Source: Desulfobacterales bacterium (lineage in GTDB: Bacteria > Desulfobacterota > DSM-4660 > Desulfatiglandales > JALVZP01). Taken from it: DNA of 6,289 nucleotides. Shown here one piece after another: positions 1 to 6,289 of this stretch (within the stretch, counting starts at the first letter, position 1; every line of letters begins with the position of its first letter). Under the pieces are notes generated by a model that had not been told where the DNA came from, made no database searches, and was given only the letters and a program-made list of their open reading frames with translations. The stretch lies in NCBI GenBank assembly GCA_027037575.1, contig JALVZP010000314.1, forward strand, positions 1-6,289, read 5' to 3'. Made by a program: the position numbers and the translations under genes.

Positions 1-598
1 ATATATTTTCCCTTGTCCTGATCTGTTTTGGAAGCTCGAATATGATCTTATTCCTTTCTTTCCTAAATCTTATATTTGTGTTTTTTCCTAACAGTTTCTT
101 CATTAGACCTGACTTATTGTAATACATCTCTGAAAGGGAAATTGTTATAAGTGTCCTGTATCCACATGGATCAAGCATTGGATTAGAAAATCCCCATTTT
201 GTTCTATAAAGTATCTGAAACCAATTATCCTTGTTTATCTTTTCGGAAAGATCTGATCTGGATGTATAGCAGATCACAATCTCATTTCTTGCAAAGATCT
301 TCACATAATCAGCATACTCTGGAAACATCATTTTAGGAATAAGGGAATAATCTGCCACAGCTATTACATCGCATCTCTTATGAAGATCAATGACCTTCCT
401 TATTGCCTTTACACTTCCACTTACCTCCCTCCTTATATCTATGTAGGGATACTTTTTTTCAAATTCCTGCTCCATCTTTGAGAATGGAACAGAAAGGCTT
501 CCTGCATGAAATACCCTTAATATAACCCTCTTTGCATAAATGCTTTGTGGAAAAAAGAAAGTAATAGCTATAAATAAGAAGGTTCTAATAAATGGCAT
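1..598 (-). CDS. wtpA: Tungstate/molybdate ABC transporter substrate-binding protein, WtpA/ModA type (partial, C-terminus off window)
   Basis: This gene encodes a secreted oxyanion-binding protein that should deliver tungstate or molybdate to a WtpB/WtpC importer. I translated 199 residues from the ATG at 598; the frame stays open to the left edge. Residues 1-22 look like a signal peptide: an Arg at position 5, a hydrophobic stretch FLFIAITFFFP, and a likely cut after SIYA; there is no lipobox cysteine. The mature start carries the family's oxyanion loop FHAGSLS (30-36). REVSGSVKAIRK (57-68), DVIAVADYSLIPKM (77-90), ARNEIV (103-108), GFSNP (136-140) and DPCGYRT (143-149) follow in the order known for WtpA. 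In that family the Asp of DPCGYR is a metal-oxyanion ligand (here D143); the ligand Glu would lie past the window edge. An AAGG ribosome site sits at 609-606, 7 bases before the ATG. The gene is divergent from valS. Assignment to WtpA rather than classical ModA rests on these motifs; tungstate versus molybdate cannot be told from sequence. Confidence 0.9.
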   Translation of the reverse strand, partial: MPFIRTFLFIAITFFFPQSIYAKRVILRVFHAGSLSVPFSKMEQEFEKKYPYIDIRREVSGSVKAIRKVIDLHKRCDVIAVADYSLIPKMMFPEYADYVKIFARNEIVICYTSRSDLSEKINKDNWFQILYRTKWGFSNPMLDPCGYRTLITISLSEMYYNKSGLMKKLLGKNTNIRFRKERNKIIFELPKQIRTRENI

Positions 599-632
599 TA
601 TAAAACCTTATTTATTGTTCTTAGTTAGGATA

Positions 633-661
633 TTTATATTAGAAGAAAAAATCAACTAAAA
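633..661 (-). promoter_or_regulatory. Possible wtpA promoter (weak)
   Basis: On the minus strand a TATAAA hexamer (638-633) is a good -10 candidate. It would start a transcript near 626, leaving about 28 bases before the wtpA ATG and including its AAGG ribosome site. The sequence 17 bases upstream (661-656, TTTTAG) is a poor -35 box. The region is so AT-rich that TATAAA could occur by chance, so this is a placement guess supported mainly by geometry. Confidence 0.3.
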
Positions 662-670
662 ATTCTAATA
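637..670. repeat. 8-bp perfect inverted repeat in the divergent promoter region
   Basis: TATTAGAA at 637-644 is exactly mirrored by TTCTAATA at 663-670, with an 18-base A-rich spacer. The left arm overlaps the candidate -10 box of wtpA and the right arm lies just upstream of its -35 position, where a repressor could act. The arms are made almost only of A and T, so chance occurrence is possible. There is no T-run or GC-rich stem to suggest a terminator. Confidence 0.4.
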
Positions 671-703
671 AATCTTTTATTCCTACACCAAAACCTCTTT
701 TTC

Positions 704-732
704 TTGACAATAGTTACATTCGCTGTTATCAA
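704..732 (+). promoter_or_regulatory. Sigma-70-type promoter for the valS operon
   Basis: A perfect -35 hexamer TTGACA (704-709) is followed by a 17-base spacer and TATCAA (727-732, four of six matches to the -10 consensus). TGT immediately before it (724-726) fits the extended -10 TGn pattern. Transcription would begin near 739-740, giving a leader of about 22 bases that holds only the GAGGT ribosome site (750-754) and leads to the ATG at 761. The leader is too short for a T-box or riboswitch. I see no other strong promoter before the downstream genes, so it probably drives all four plus-strand genes. Confidence 0.62.
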
Positions 733-749
733 ACAAAAAAATTCATTAA

Positions 750-754
750 GAGGT
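750..754 (+). promoter_or_regulatory. Ribosome binding site that fixes the valS start
   Basis: GAGGT pairs with the anti-Shine-Dalgarno end of 16S rRNA and lies 6 bases before the ATG at 761. The competing in-frame TTG at 704 lies inside the -35 box of the promoter and so would not be transcribed from it. The pair argues for translation from 761. Confidence 0.8.
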
Positions 755-760
755 AAGAAT

Positions 761-3418
761 ATGCCTGAAGATGTCTTACAAAAATCTTATGAACCAAAGG
801 ATGTAGAAAAAAAATGGTATAAGTTCTGGGAAGAAAACGGATTTTTTAAGCCAGAGATACCTTCAGATAAAGAGCCATTCTGCATAGTCATTCCTCCTCC
901 AAACATAACAGGTTCACTTCATATGGGACATGCACTGAATAATACGATCCAGGATATTATGTGCAGATACAAGAGAATGAAAGGATTTAATGTGCTTTGG
1001 CAGCCTGGAACAGATCATGCAGGAATCGCTACACAGAATGTCGTAGAAAGGGAGCTTGCAAAGAAGGGAATAAGCAGGCATGAGATAGGAAGGGAGAAAT
1101 TTATAGAGCTTGTATGGGAATGGAAGGAAAAGTATGGGAACATCATAGTGAATCAGCTAAAAAGGCTTGGATGCTCATGTGATTGGAGCAGACTAAGATT
1201 TACAATGGATGAAGGCCTAAGCAAGGCAGTAAGAGAAGTATTTGTAAGACTATACAAGGAAGGGCTTATCTATAAAGGTGATTACATTATAAACTGGTGT
1301 CCAAGATGCCATACTGCACTTGCAGACATAGAAGTAGAGCATGAAGAAAAGGATAGCTTCCTATACTATATAAGGTATCCATTCAGGGATGAGAAAGGCT
1401 ACATTGTAGTTGCAACTACGAGACCAGAGACCCTTCTTGGAGATACTGCAGTAGCTGTTAATCCAGAAGATGAAAGATATAAAGACCTTATTGGAAAGAC
1501 TGTTCTTTTGCCTATCCTGAAGAGGCCTATCCCAATAATTTCAGATAGCTACGTAGATATGGAATTTGGAACAGGCGCACTAAAGATAACACCTGCACAT
1601 GATCTGAATGACTTTGAGATAGGAAATAGACATGGGCTTGAAAGGATAAAGGTAATAGATGAGGATGGAAGGATGAATGAGCTTGCAGGCCCATATAAGG
1701 GAATGGATAGATTTGAGTGCAGAGAAAGGATTGTAGAGGATCTGGAAAAGGAAGGACTATTAGAGAAGATAGAGCCATACAGGACAGCAATAGGACATTG
1801 CTATAGATGTAAGACCGTTATAGAGCCACTTCTTTCAAAGCAGTGGTTTGTAAGGACAAAGCCACTTGCAGAGCCTGCAATAAAGGCAGTAAAGGAGCAT
1901 AGGACAAGGATATTTCCAGAAAATTGGGAGGCAGTATATTTTGAATGGATGAACAATATAAGGGATTGGTGCATATCAAGGCAGATCTGGTGGGGACATA
2001 GAATTCCTGCATGGTATTGCAAAAAATGTGGTCATATAAATGTATCTAAGGATGATGTAAAGGAATGTGAAAATTGTGGAAGCGGTGATCTTTTTCAGGA
2101 TGAGGATGTGCTTGATACATGGTTTAGCTCTGCACTCTGGCCATTTTCTACCTTAGGATGGCCTGATCAAACAGAGGAGCTAAGGATATTCTATCCTACA
2201 AGCCTTCTTGTAACAGGATTTGATATTCTCTTTTTCTGGGTTGCAAGGATGATGATGATGGGAATCCACTTTATGGGAGATATCCCATTTAGGCATGTCT
2301 ATATACATGCACTTGTAAGGGATGCAGAAGGAAGAAAAATGAGCAAATCTAAGGGGAATGTAATAGACCCCTTAGAGGTTATGGAAAAATATGGAACAGA
2401 TGCATTTAGATTTACACTTGCTGCACTTGCTGCTCAGGGAAGGGATATAAAGCTATCTGAGGAAAAGATTATTGGATATAGGCACTTTGTAAATAAGCTA
2501 TGGAATGCATCCAGATTTGTCCTGATGAACATAGATAAGGAGATGGACATAGATCCAGAAAAGGTCTTGGAAAAGGATGTGCTTGGGTTAGAAGATAGGT
2601 GGATTATTACCAAGCTTTCTCATGTTATAAGGGAAGTTACTGATGCAATTGAGGAATATAGATTTAATGAGGCAGCAGGGGCATGTTATCAGTTTGTATG
2701 GCATGAGTTCTGTGACTGGTATGTAGAGATGTCCAAGTGGTATCTCTATGGAGACGATTATGAAAAGAAAAGGAGGATAATTAATACACTCCTTAATGTG
2801 CTTTCTGCAATACTCAGATTGCTTCATCCATTTATGCCATTTGTTACAGAAGAGATATGGCAGAAGCTTCCCAAGGAAAGAAAAAGCATAATGATCTCCA
2901 AGTTTCCTGAGCCTGAAGACTATTTTGAGGATATGGATGCAGTAAGAAAGATAGAGCTTATAAAGGATATAATTTCAGGAATAAGGAATGTAAGGGGAGA
3001 GCTTAGGATACCTCCTTCAAAGAAGATAAATGTTGTTATTGATTCACCAGAGGAAAAGATTGGACTGCTTAATGAATATATCCATCATATAAAGGCTCTT
3101 GCAAAGGTGGATGAGGTAAGCATAGAGAAGGGAGTAGAAAAGCCAGAATCTTCTGCAACATCTGTTGTTGGAGATATATCTATCTATGTGCTTTTAAAAG
3201 GGCTACTCAATGTAGAGGAAGAAAAGAAGAGGATAATGAAGGAGATAAAGAAGGTGCAGAAAGATATAGAGATGTTTAAGAAAAAGCTTGAAAACAAAAA
3301 CTTCTTAGAAAAGGCACCTTCACATGTGGTAGAAGAAGTAAGGGAAAAGCTAAATATGGCAAATGAGAAGTTTAATAAGCTTAATCAAAGCCTAAGTCTT
3401 CTTGAGTCTATAAGATGA
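761..3418 (+). CDS. valS: Valyl-tRNA synthetase (ValRS)
   Basis: This cytosolic class I synthetase joins valine to tRNA-Val and edits mischarged threonine. From the ATG at 761 it has 885 residues, normal for bacterial ValRS. The HIGH-type motif HMGH is at 54-57 and KMSKS at 526-530. The CP1 editing domain carries TTRPET (R221) and the set F269, K275, T277, D281, D284, spaced as in the Thermus thermophilus editing pocket (R216, F264, K270, T272, D276, D279), so editing should work. Two sets of CxxC pairs (C180/C183 with C347/C350; C420/C423 with C436/C439) fit the two zinc sites known in ValRS. The anticodon-binding domain follows, and about 815-885 form the charged coiled-coil arm that binds tRNA. 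An open frame runs back to TTG 704, but those 19 extra residues match nothing in the family and overlap the promoter. The stop overlaps nadC by ATGA. No arginine codon here is CGN. Confidence 0.98.
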   Translation: MPEDVLQKSYEPKDVEKKWYKFWEENGFFKPEIPSDKEPFCIVIPPPNITGSLHMGHALNNTIQDIMCRYKRMKGFNVLWQPGTDHAGIATQNVVERELAKKGISRHEIGREKFIELVWEWKEKYGNIIVNQLKRLGCSCDWSRLRFTMDEGLSKAVREVFVRLYKEGLIYKGDYIINWCPRCHTALADIEVEHEEKDSFLYYIRYPFRDEKGYIVVATTRPETLLGDTAVAVNPEDERYKDLIGKTVLLPILKRPIPIISDSYVDMEFGTGALKITPAHDLNDFEIGNRHGLERIKVIDEDGRMNELAGPYKGMDRFECRERIVEDLEKEGLLEKIEPYRTAIGHCYRCKTVIEPLLSKQWFVRTKPLAEPAIKAVKEHRTRIFPENWEAVYFEWMNNIRDWCISRQIWWGHRIPAWYCKKCGHINVSKDDVKECENCGSGDLFQDEDVLDTWFSSALWPFSTLGWPDQTEELRIFYPTSLLVTGFDILFFWVARMMMMGIHFMGDIPFRHVYIHALVRDAEGRKMSKSKGNVIDPLEVMEKYGTDAFRFTLAALAAQGRDIKLSEEKIIGYRHFVNKLWNASRFVLMNIDKEMDIDPEKVLEKDVLGLEDRWIITKLSHVIREVTDAIEEYRFNEAAGACYQFVWHEFCDWYVEMSKWYLYGDDYEKKRRIINTLLNVLSAILRLLHPFMPFVTEEIWQKLPKERKSIMISKFPEPEDYFEDMDAVRKIELIKDIISGIRNVRGELRIPPSKKINVVIDSPEEKIGLLNEYIHHIKALAKVDEVSIEKGVEKPESSATSVVGDISIYVLLKGLLNVEEEKKRIMKEIKKVQKDIEMFKKKLENKNFLEKAPSHVVEEVREKLNMANEKFNKLNQSLSLLESIR

Positions 3419-4248
3419 TAGAAGAAAATCCTCTTGTAAGAGAGATTATTCAGCTTGCATTAAAGGAGGATATAGGAAGTGGAGATATTACTACAGAGGC
3501 AGTAATAGAAGAGGATAAAGAGGTTAATGCAAAACTTGTTGCAAAAGAAGATTTTATCCTTGCAGGTCTTCCCATATTCAAAAAGGTATTTAAATTCCTG
3601 AGCCCTCAAATCCATTTTGAAGACTTCCACAAAGATGGTGATTTAGTTAAGAAAGGAAAGATAATATCCAGAATAAAAGGATCTGCATCTTGCATACTTA
3701 AAGGAGAAAGGGTTGCTCTTAATTTTTTGCAAAGAATGAGTGGAATTGCAACAATTACAAGAAAATTTGTAGAAAGAATATCTCATACAGATGCAAAGAT
3801 ATTAGATACAAGAAAGACTGCTCCTGGAAATCGCATCTTAGATAAGTATGCAGTAAAGGTTGGTGGAGGGAAAAATCACAGGCTTGGACTATATGATGGA
3901 ATACTAATAAAGGATAATCATATAGCACTTTTAGGATCAGTAAGAAAGGCTATTAGGCTTGTAAAGAAAAATGCTCCTCATACATTAAAGATAGAGGTAG
4001 AGGTAGAAAATTTGGATCAGCTAAAAGAGGCAATAGATGAGGGAGCAGATATAGTTCTTCTTGATAACATGGATATAGATCAGATAAGGGAGGCAGTAAG
4101 GATTGGAAAAGGAAAGGTTCTTATTGAGGTATCTGGTGGAGTAAACTTAGGGAATGTAAAAGAGATTGCAGAGACTGGAGTTGATTTTATCTCTGTTGGA
4201 GCAATTACACATTCTGTAAAAGGAGTGGATATAAGCCTTGAATTCTGA
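3415..4248 (+). CDS. nadC: Nicotinate-nucleotide pyrophosphorylase (quinolinate phosphoribosyltransferase, decarboxylating)
   Basis: NadC turns quinolinate and PRPP into nicotinate mononucleotide, CO2 and pyrophosphate, the step that commits quinolinate to NAD in the cytosol. The product is 277 residues, full length for the family. The N-terminal sandwich domain includes EDIGSGDIT (18-26). The barrel shows GERVALNFLQRMSGIAT (97-113), DTRKTAPG (131-138), KYAVKVGGGKNHR (144-156), IKDNH (165-169), EVEVEN (194-199), LLDN (215-218), EVSGG (238-242) and SVGAITHS (260-267). These include the Arg, Lys, His, Glu and Asp residues that bind quinolinate and PRPP in this family, all present. The start ATG shares ATGA with the valS stop and has no clear ribosome site of its own, so translation is probably coupled to valS. 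nadA and nadB are not nearby, so quinolinate must be made from genes elsewhere. One of only two CGN arginine codons in the window is here (R140, CGC). Confidence 0.97.
   Translation: MIEENPLVREIIQLALKEDIGSGDITTEAVIEEDKEVNAKLVAKEDFILAGLPIFKKVFKFLSPQIHFEDFHKDGDLVKKGKIISRIKGSASCILKGERVALNFLQRMSGIATITRKFVERISHTDAKILDTRKTAPGNRILDKYAVKVGGGKNHRLGLYDGILIKDNHIALLGSVRKAIRLVKKNAPHTLKIEVEVENLDQLKEAIDEGADIVLLDNMDIDQIREAVRIGKGKVLIEVSGGVNLGNVKEIAETGVDFISVGAITHSVKGVDISLEF
4221..4225 (+). promoter_or_regulatory. Ribosome binding site for the ABC ATPase, inside the nadC 3' end
   Basis: AGGAG, preceded by As, lies inside the last codons of nadC, 12 bases before the TTG at 4238. The spacing is longer than ideal, but it is the only strong Shine-Dalgarno match here. 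It supports the TTG start together with coupling to nadC translation. Confidence 0.6.
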
Positions 4249-4999
4249 AAATGCAATTGAGGTAGAACATCTATATTTTTCTTATGGAAATACTGTTGTC
4301 TTAGAAGATGTAAGCTTTGAGATAAAAAAGGGAGATTTTTGTGTAATAATTGGGCCAAATGGAGGAGGAAAGACAACGCTTTTAAAGCTTATTCTTGGAA
4401 TACTTAAGCCAGATAAGGGGAAGATAAGGGTTTTTGGAAAGCCACCTCATTTAGTCAAGCATAAGATTGGTTATCTTCCACAATATACAGACTTTAATCT
4501 TTCCTTTCCTATATCTGTTATGGATGTTGTGCTTATGGGAAGGCTTAATAAGAAGGGATTGGGAAAGAAGTTTGATGATGAAGATATAAGGAAAGTGGAA
4601 GAGATACTTAAAAGGCTTGGTATATGGGAGTATAGATATGCTCATGTAGGAAGGCTTTCAGGTGGGCAAAGGCAAAGGGTATTTATTGCACGCGCACTTG
4701 CAACAGATCCAGAAATACTGTTTTTGGATGAACCAACAGCAGGTGTTGATCCAGAATATGAGACAGGGATCTATGAGATATTAAAGGAGCTAAATAAGAG
4801 GATCACAATTGTTGTAGTAACACATGATATAGGATTTATCTCAAGGTATGCAAAATCAATTGCATGTGTTAATAGAAGGCTTGTTTTTCATGAAGAAGGT
4901 CAGATCACAAAAGAGATGCTTGAGATGGCATATGAATGTCCAATTGATCTTATTGCTCATGGAATCCCCCACAGAGTCCTTCCAGAGCATAAGGAATAG
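4238..4999 (+). CDS. Metal-ion ABC importer ATP-binding protein (ZnuC/MntB/TroB-like)
   Basis: This is the cytosolic ATPase that should power a zinc- or manganese-type importer with the next gene. It has 253 residues: Walker A GPNGGGKTT (39-47), Q-loop YLPQ (Q82), signature LSGGQ (140-144), Walker B ILFLDEP (160-166) and H-loop VVTHD (H196), all intact. The C-terminal tail AHGIPHRVLPEH (240-251) has three histidines and fits the metal-importer branch. The start is the unusual TTG at 4238: a stop (TAA 4232-4234) lies just upstream in frame, and the first in-frame ATG comes only at residue 95, after Walker A. The nearby ATG at 4251 is out of frame. The gene overlaps nadC by 11 bases. R152 uses CGC, the window's second and last CGN arginine codon. 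The metal carried is not readable from sequence; zinc and manganese are the usual choices, and iron is possible in this family. Confidence 0.93.
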   Translation: MNSENAIEVEHLYFSYGNTVVLEDVSFEIKKGDFCVIIGPNGGGKTTLLKLILGILKPDKGKIRVFGKPPHLVKHKIGYLPQYTDFNLSFPISVMDVVLMGRLNKKGLGKKFDDEDIRKVEEILKRLGIWEYRYAHVGRLSGGQRQRVFIARALATDPEILFLDEPTAGVDPEYETGIYEILKELNKRITIVVVTHDIGFISRYAKSIACVNRRLVFHEEGQITKEMLEMAYECPIDLIAHGIPHRVLPEHKE

Positions 5000-5001
5000 T
5001 C

Positions 5002-5808
5002 ATGTGGGCTGCACTTCAGTTTGAATTTATGAGAAATGCCATTTTGGCAGGAATCATTATAGGAATACTTTGTGGCATTGTTGGAACACTTGTTGTTGTA
5101 AATAGGCTTGTATTTATGACAGGAGGAGTTGCCCATTCTGCATATGGTGGGGTTGGTCTTGGAATATACTTAGGATTTTCTCCATTTGTTGGTGCAACAA
5201 TCTTTTCCATCCTAAATAGCATCATTATGGGAATCTTTACAATAAAGGATAGAAGAAGGGCAGATACAGTTATAGGAGTTCTTTGGGCTATTGGAATGGC
5301 ATTAGGAATAATATTTGTTGATCTTTCTCATGGATATGCTTCAGATCTTATGAGCTATCTTTTTGGTAGCATCATCGGTGTATCAAAGAAGGAGATATAT
5401 CTTTCTGCTATATTTACTCTTTTTACGATCTTTTGGATCTCCTTTTTTTATAAGGAGATACTTGCCATATCCTATGATGAGGAATTTGCCTATATTATGG
5501 GAGTTCCAGTAACATTCCTTTACTTTAGCATCCTTATCCTTACTGCCATATCTGTTATCATTGCAATGAGAATGGTAGGGCTTATCTTGGTAATTGCCCT
5601 TATGTCTATTCCTCCATATATCGCAGAGGTCTTTACATATTCACTTTCCCAGATGATGGTTCTTTCTTCCCTTCTTTCAATATTTTTCACTATATCAGGT
5701 CTTTGGCTATCTTATAAGTTCAATGTATCTTCTGGTGCATGCATAATACTTGTTTCTGGCTTAGGATTTCTTATTTCCTATCTTCTTAGGGTTTTTGTAA
5801 GAAAGTAA
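5002..5808 (+). CDS. Metal-ion ABC importer permease (ZnuB/ABC-3 family)
   Basis: This is the membrane channel of the metal importer, 268 residues and full length for the ABC-3 family. Hydrophobic stretches suggest about eight or nine membrane helices, at roughly 12-33, 46-59, 62-81, 90-107, 130-150, 168-188, 190-210, 217-237 and 243-265. Family motifs are VVNRLVFMTGGVAHSAYGG (32-50), the cytoplasmic loop SYDEEFAYIMGVP (157-169), which in this family meets the ATPase, and VGLILVIALMSIPP (192-205). AAGGA at 4991-4995 gives a well-placed ribosome site 6 bases before the ATG, and the gene starts 2 bases after the ATPase stop, so the two subunits are surely made together. No solute-binding partner (ZnuA-like) follows: the next gene lies on the other strand. 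Confidence 0.95.
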   Translation: MWAALQFEFMRNAILAGIIIGILCGIVGTLVVVNRLVFMTGGVAHSAYGGVGLGIYLGFSPFVGATIFSILNSIIMGIFTIKDRRRADTVIGVLWAIGMALGIIFVDLSHGYASDLMSYLFGSIIGVSKKEIYLSAIFTLFTIFWISFFYKEILAISYDEEFAYIMGVPVTFLYFSILILTAISVIIAMRMVGLILVIALMSIPPYIAEVFTYSLSQMMVLSSLLSIFFTISGLWLSYKFNVSSGACIILVSGLGFLISYLLRVFVRK

Positions 5809-6289
5809 TTATCTTGGTCTTCCTATTGTCTGAATATATATTGCACTTTCCCTTTTTCCATCAACTCCAATGATTCTGTTTATCATCTCATCAAAAAATG
5901 CACCTACTACACATGATCCAAGTCCTAAGGAAACAGATTCCAGAAAGACATTTTCTGCTATATGTCCTGCTTCAATATAGATGTATCTATAGCCTCTGTC
6001 TCCATATTTTTGGGTTGTTCTTTCAAAAACAGCAACATAGATAAAGATTAAAGGTGCTTTTAAGAACATATTCTGGTAAAGTCCTGCCTTAAAGAGATCT
6101 TGTCTAAAATCTCCTTTTCTGATGAACTCAAGGTAATGATCTAAGGGATCATAGTGATATATTCCTCTTTCAAGACCTTCTATATTATGGGCATATATGT
6201 AAATTTCAAATGGATAAAGTGCACCAGCAGAAGGAGCTGCTCTTAAGGGAATACCAAGATATCTTCCTGTAATTCCCTGTGCAGAAAAT
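5809..6289 (-). CDS. SagB-type nitroreductase-family dehydrogenase (partial, N-terminus off window)
   Basis: This is the C-terminal 159 residues of an FMN-dependent oxidoreductase of the nitroreductase superfamily, SagB-type branch. Numbering from the window edge, it begins inside FSAQGITG (1-8). APSAGALYPFEIYI (18-31), which in this branch contributes to FMN binding, comes next, then GIYHYDP (42-48), KYGDRGYRY (94-102), EAGHIAENVFLES (106-118), LGLGSCVVGAFFDE (121-134) and a terminal IGRPR. The open frame continues through the right edge, so the ATG at 6069 is an internal Met, not a start. SagB itself oxidises azolines to azoles in peptide toxins, but many relatives stand alone with no known substrate, and nothing visible here points to peptide modification. 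The stop (5811-5809) touches the permease stop (5806-5808), leaving no spacer and no room for a separate terminator. Confidence 0.9.
   Translation of the reverse strand, partial: FSAQGITGRYLGIPLRAAPSAGALYPFEIYIYAHNIEGLERGIYHYDPLDHYLEFIRKGDFRQDLFKAGLYQNMFLKAPLIFIYVAVFERTTQKYGDRGYRYIYIEAGHIAENVFLESVSLGLGSCVVGAFFDEMINRIIGVDGKRESAIYIQTIGRPR

Noticed and set aside
704..760. N-terminal extension of valS from TTG 704
   Set aside because: The TTG is part of a -35 box, the extension has no family similarity, and a proper ribosome site precedes ATG 761.
599..760. T-box leader or riboswitch upstream of valS
   Set aside because: The predicted leader is only about 22 bases, and the conserved T-box antiterminator sequence is absent from the whole intergenic region.
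1527..2022. Minus-strand open frames opposite valS (87, 73 and 64 residues)
   Set aside because: They are shadows of a strongly conserved ValRS coding region, with no ribosome sites or recognisable domains.
4251..4253. ATG as the start of the ABC ATPase
   Set aside because: It is out of frame with the ATPase (13 bases from the TTG), so it cannot encode the Walker A region.
4080..4645. Minus-strand open frames opposite nadC and the ATPase (98 and 64 residues)
   Set aside because: They lie antisense to conserved motifs of real genes, and their composition is what purine-rich sense strands produce on the opposite strand.
5783..5803. Intrinsic terminator at the end of the permease gene
   Set aside because: The stem is only six AT-rich pairs with a 9-base loop and no following T-run, and it lies within the coding sequence.
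5809..6069. Separate 86-residue gene on the minus strand starting at ATG 6069
   Set aside because: The same frame stays open to the right edge and shows upstream SagB-family motifs, so this Met is internal to a larger gene.
1..6289. CRISPR array, insertion sequence, tRNA or rRNA
   Set aside because: I saw no spaced direct repeats, transposase motifs, terminal repeats or tRNA-like cloverleaf; nearly all of the window is coding.

Overview
This is an AT-rich, gene-dense piece of a bacterial chromosome with six protein-coding genes, two of them cut by the window edges. I see no RNA genes, insertion sequences or CRISPR arrays. Bacterial origin is supported by a sigma-70-type promoter, Shine-Dalgarno sites and a ValRS with the C-terminal coiled-coil arm. 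Arginine is coded almost only by AGA/AGG, isoleucine often by ATA, and sense strands are purine-rich. This pattern is common in thermophiles, so an anaerobic, possibly thermophilic bacterium is a reasonable but unproven guess. I cannot name the genus.

Layout: positions 1-598 (minus strand) hold the N-terminal part of a WtpA/ModA-type tungstate/molybdate-binding protein. A divergent promoter region of about 160 bases (599-760) follows. A tightly packed plus-strand run then fills 761-5808: valS (valyl-tRNA synthetase), nadC (quinolinate phosphoribosyltransferase), and the ATPase and permease of a ZnuC/ZnuB-like metal-ion ABC importer. valS and nadC share an ATGA overlap, nadC and the ATPase gene overlap by 11 bases, and the permease starts 2 bases after the ATPase stop, so these four genes look like one transcription unit. 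On the minus strand, 5809-6289 holds the C-terminal 159 residues of a SagB-type nitroreductase-like flavoprotein. Its stop codon directly abuts the permease stop codon.

How the genes fit together: valS and nadC are housekeeping genes (tRNA charging and NAD synthesis), and the importer seems to ride on their transcription. No solute-binding protein for the importer lies in the window. The binding protein at the left edge belongs to an oxyanion family and is divergently transcribed, so it is not the missing partner. Its own permease and ATPase (wtpB/wtpC) would be expected off the left edge.

I found no clearly undescribed system. The points most worth a second look are the corrected valS start (an upstream TTG is really the -35 box of a promoter), the orphan metal importer fused to a valS-nadC operon with an obligatory TTG start, an inverted repeat over the likely wtpA promoter, and the stand-alone SagB-like enzyme.
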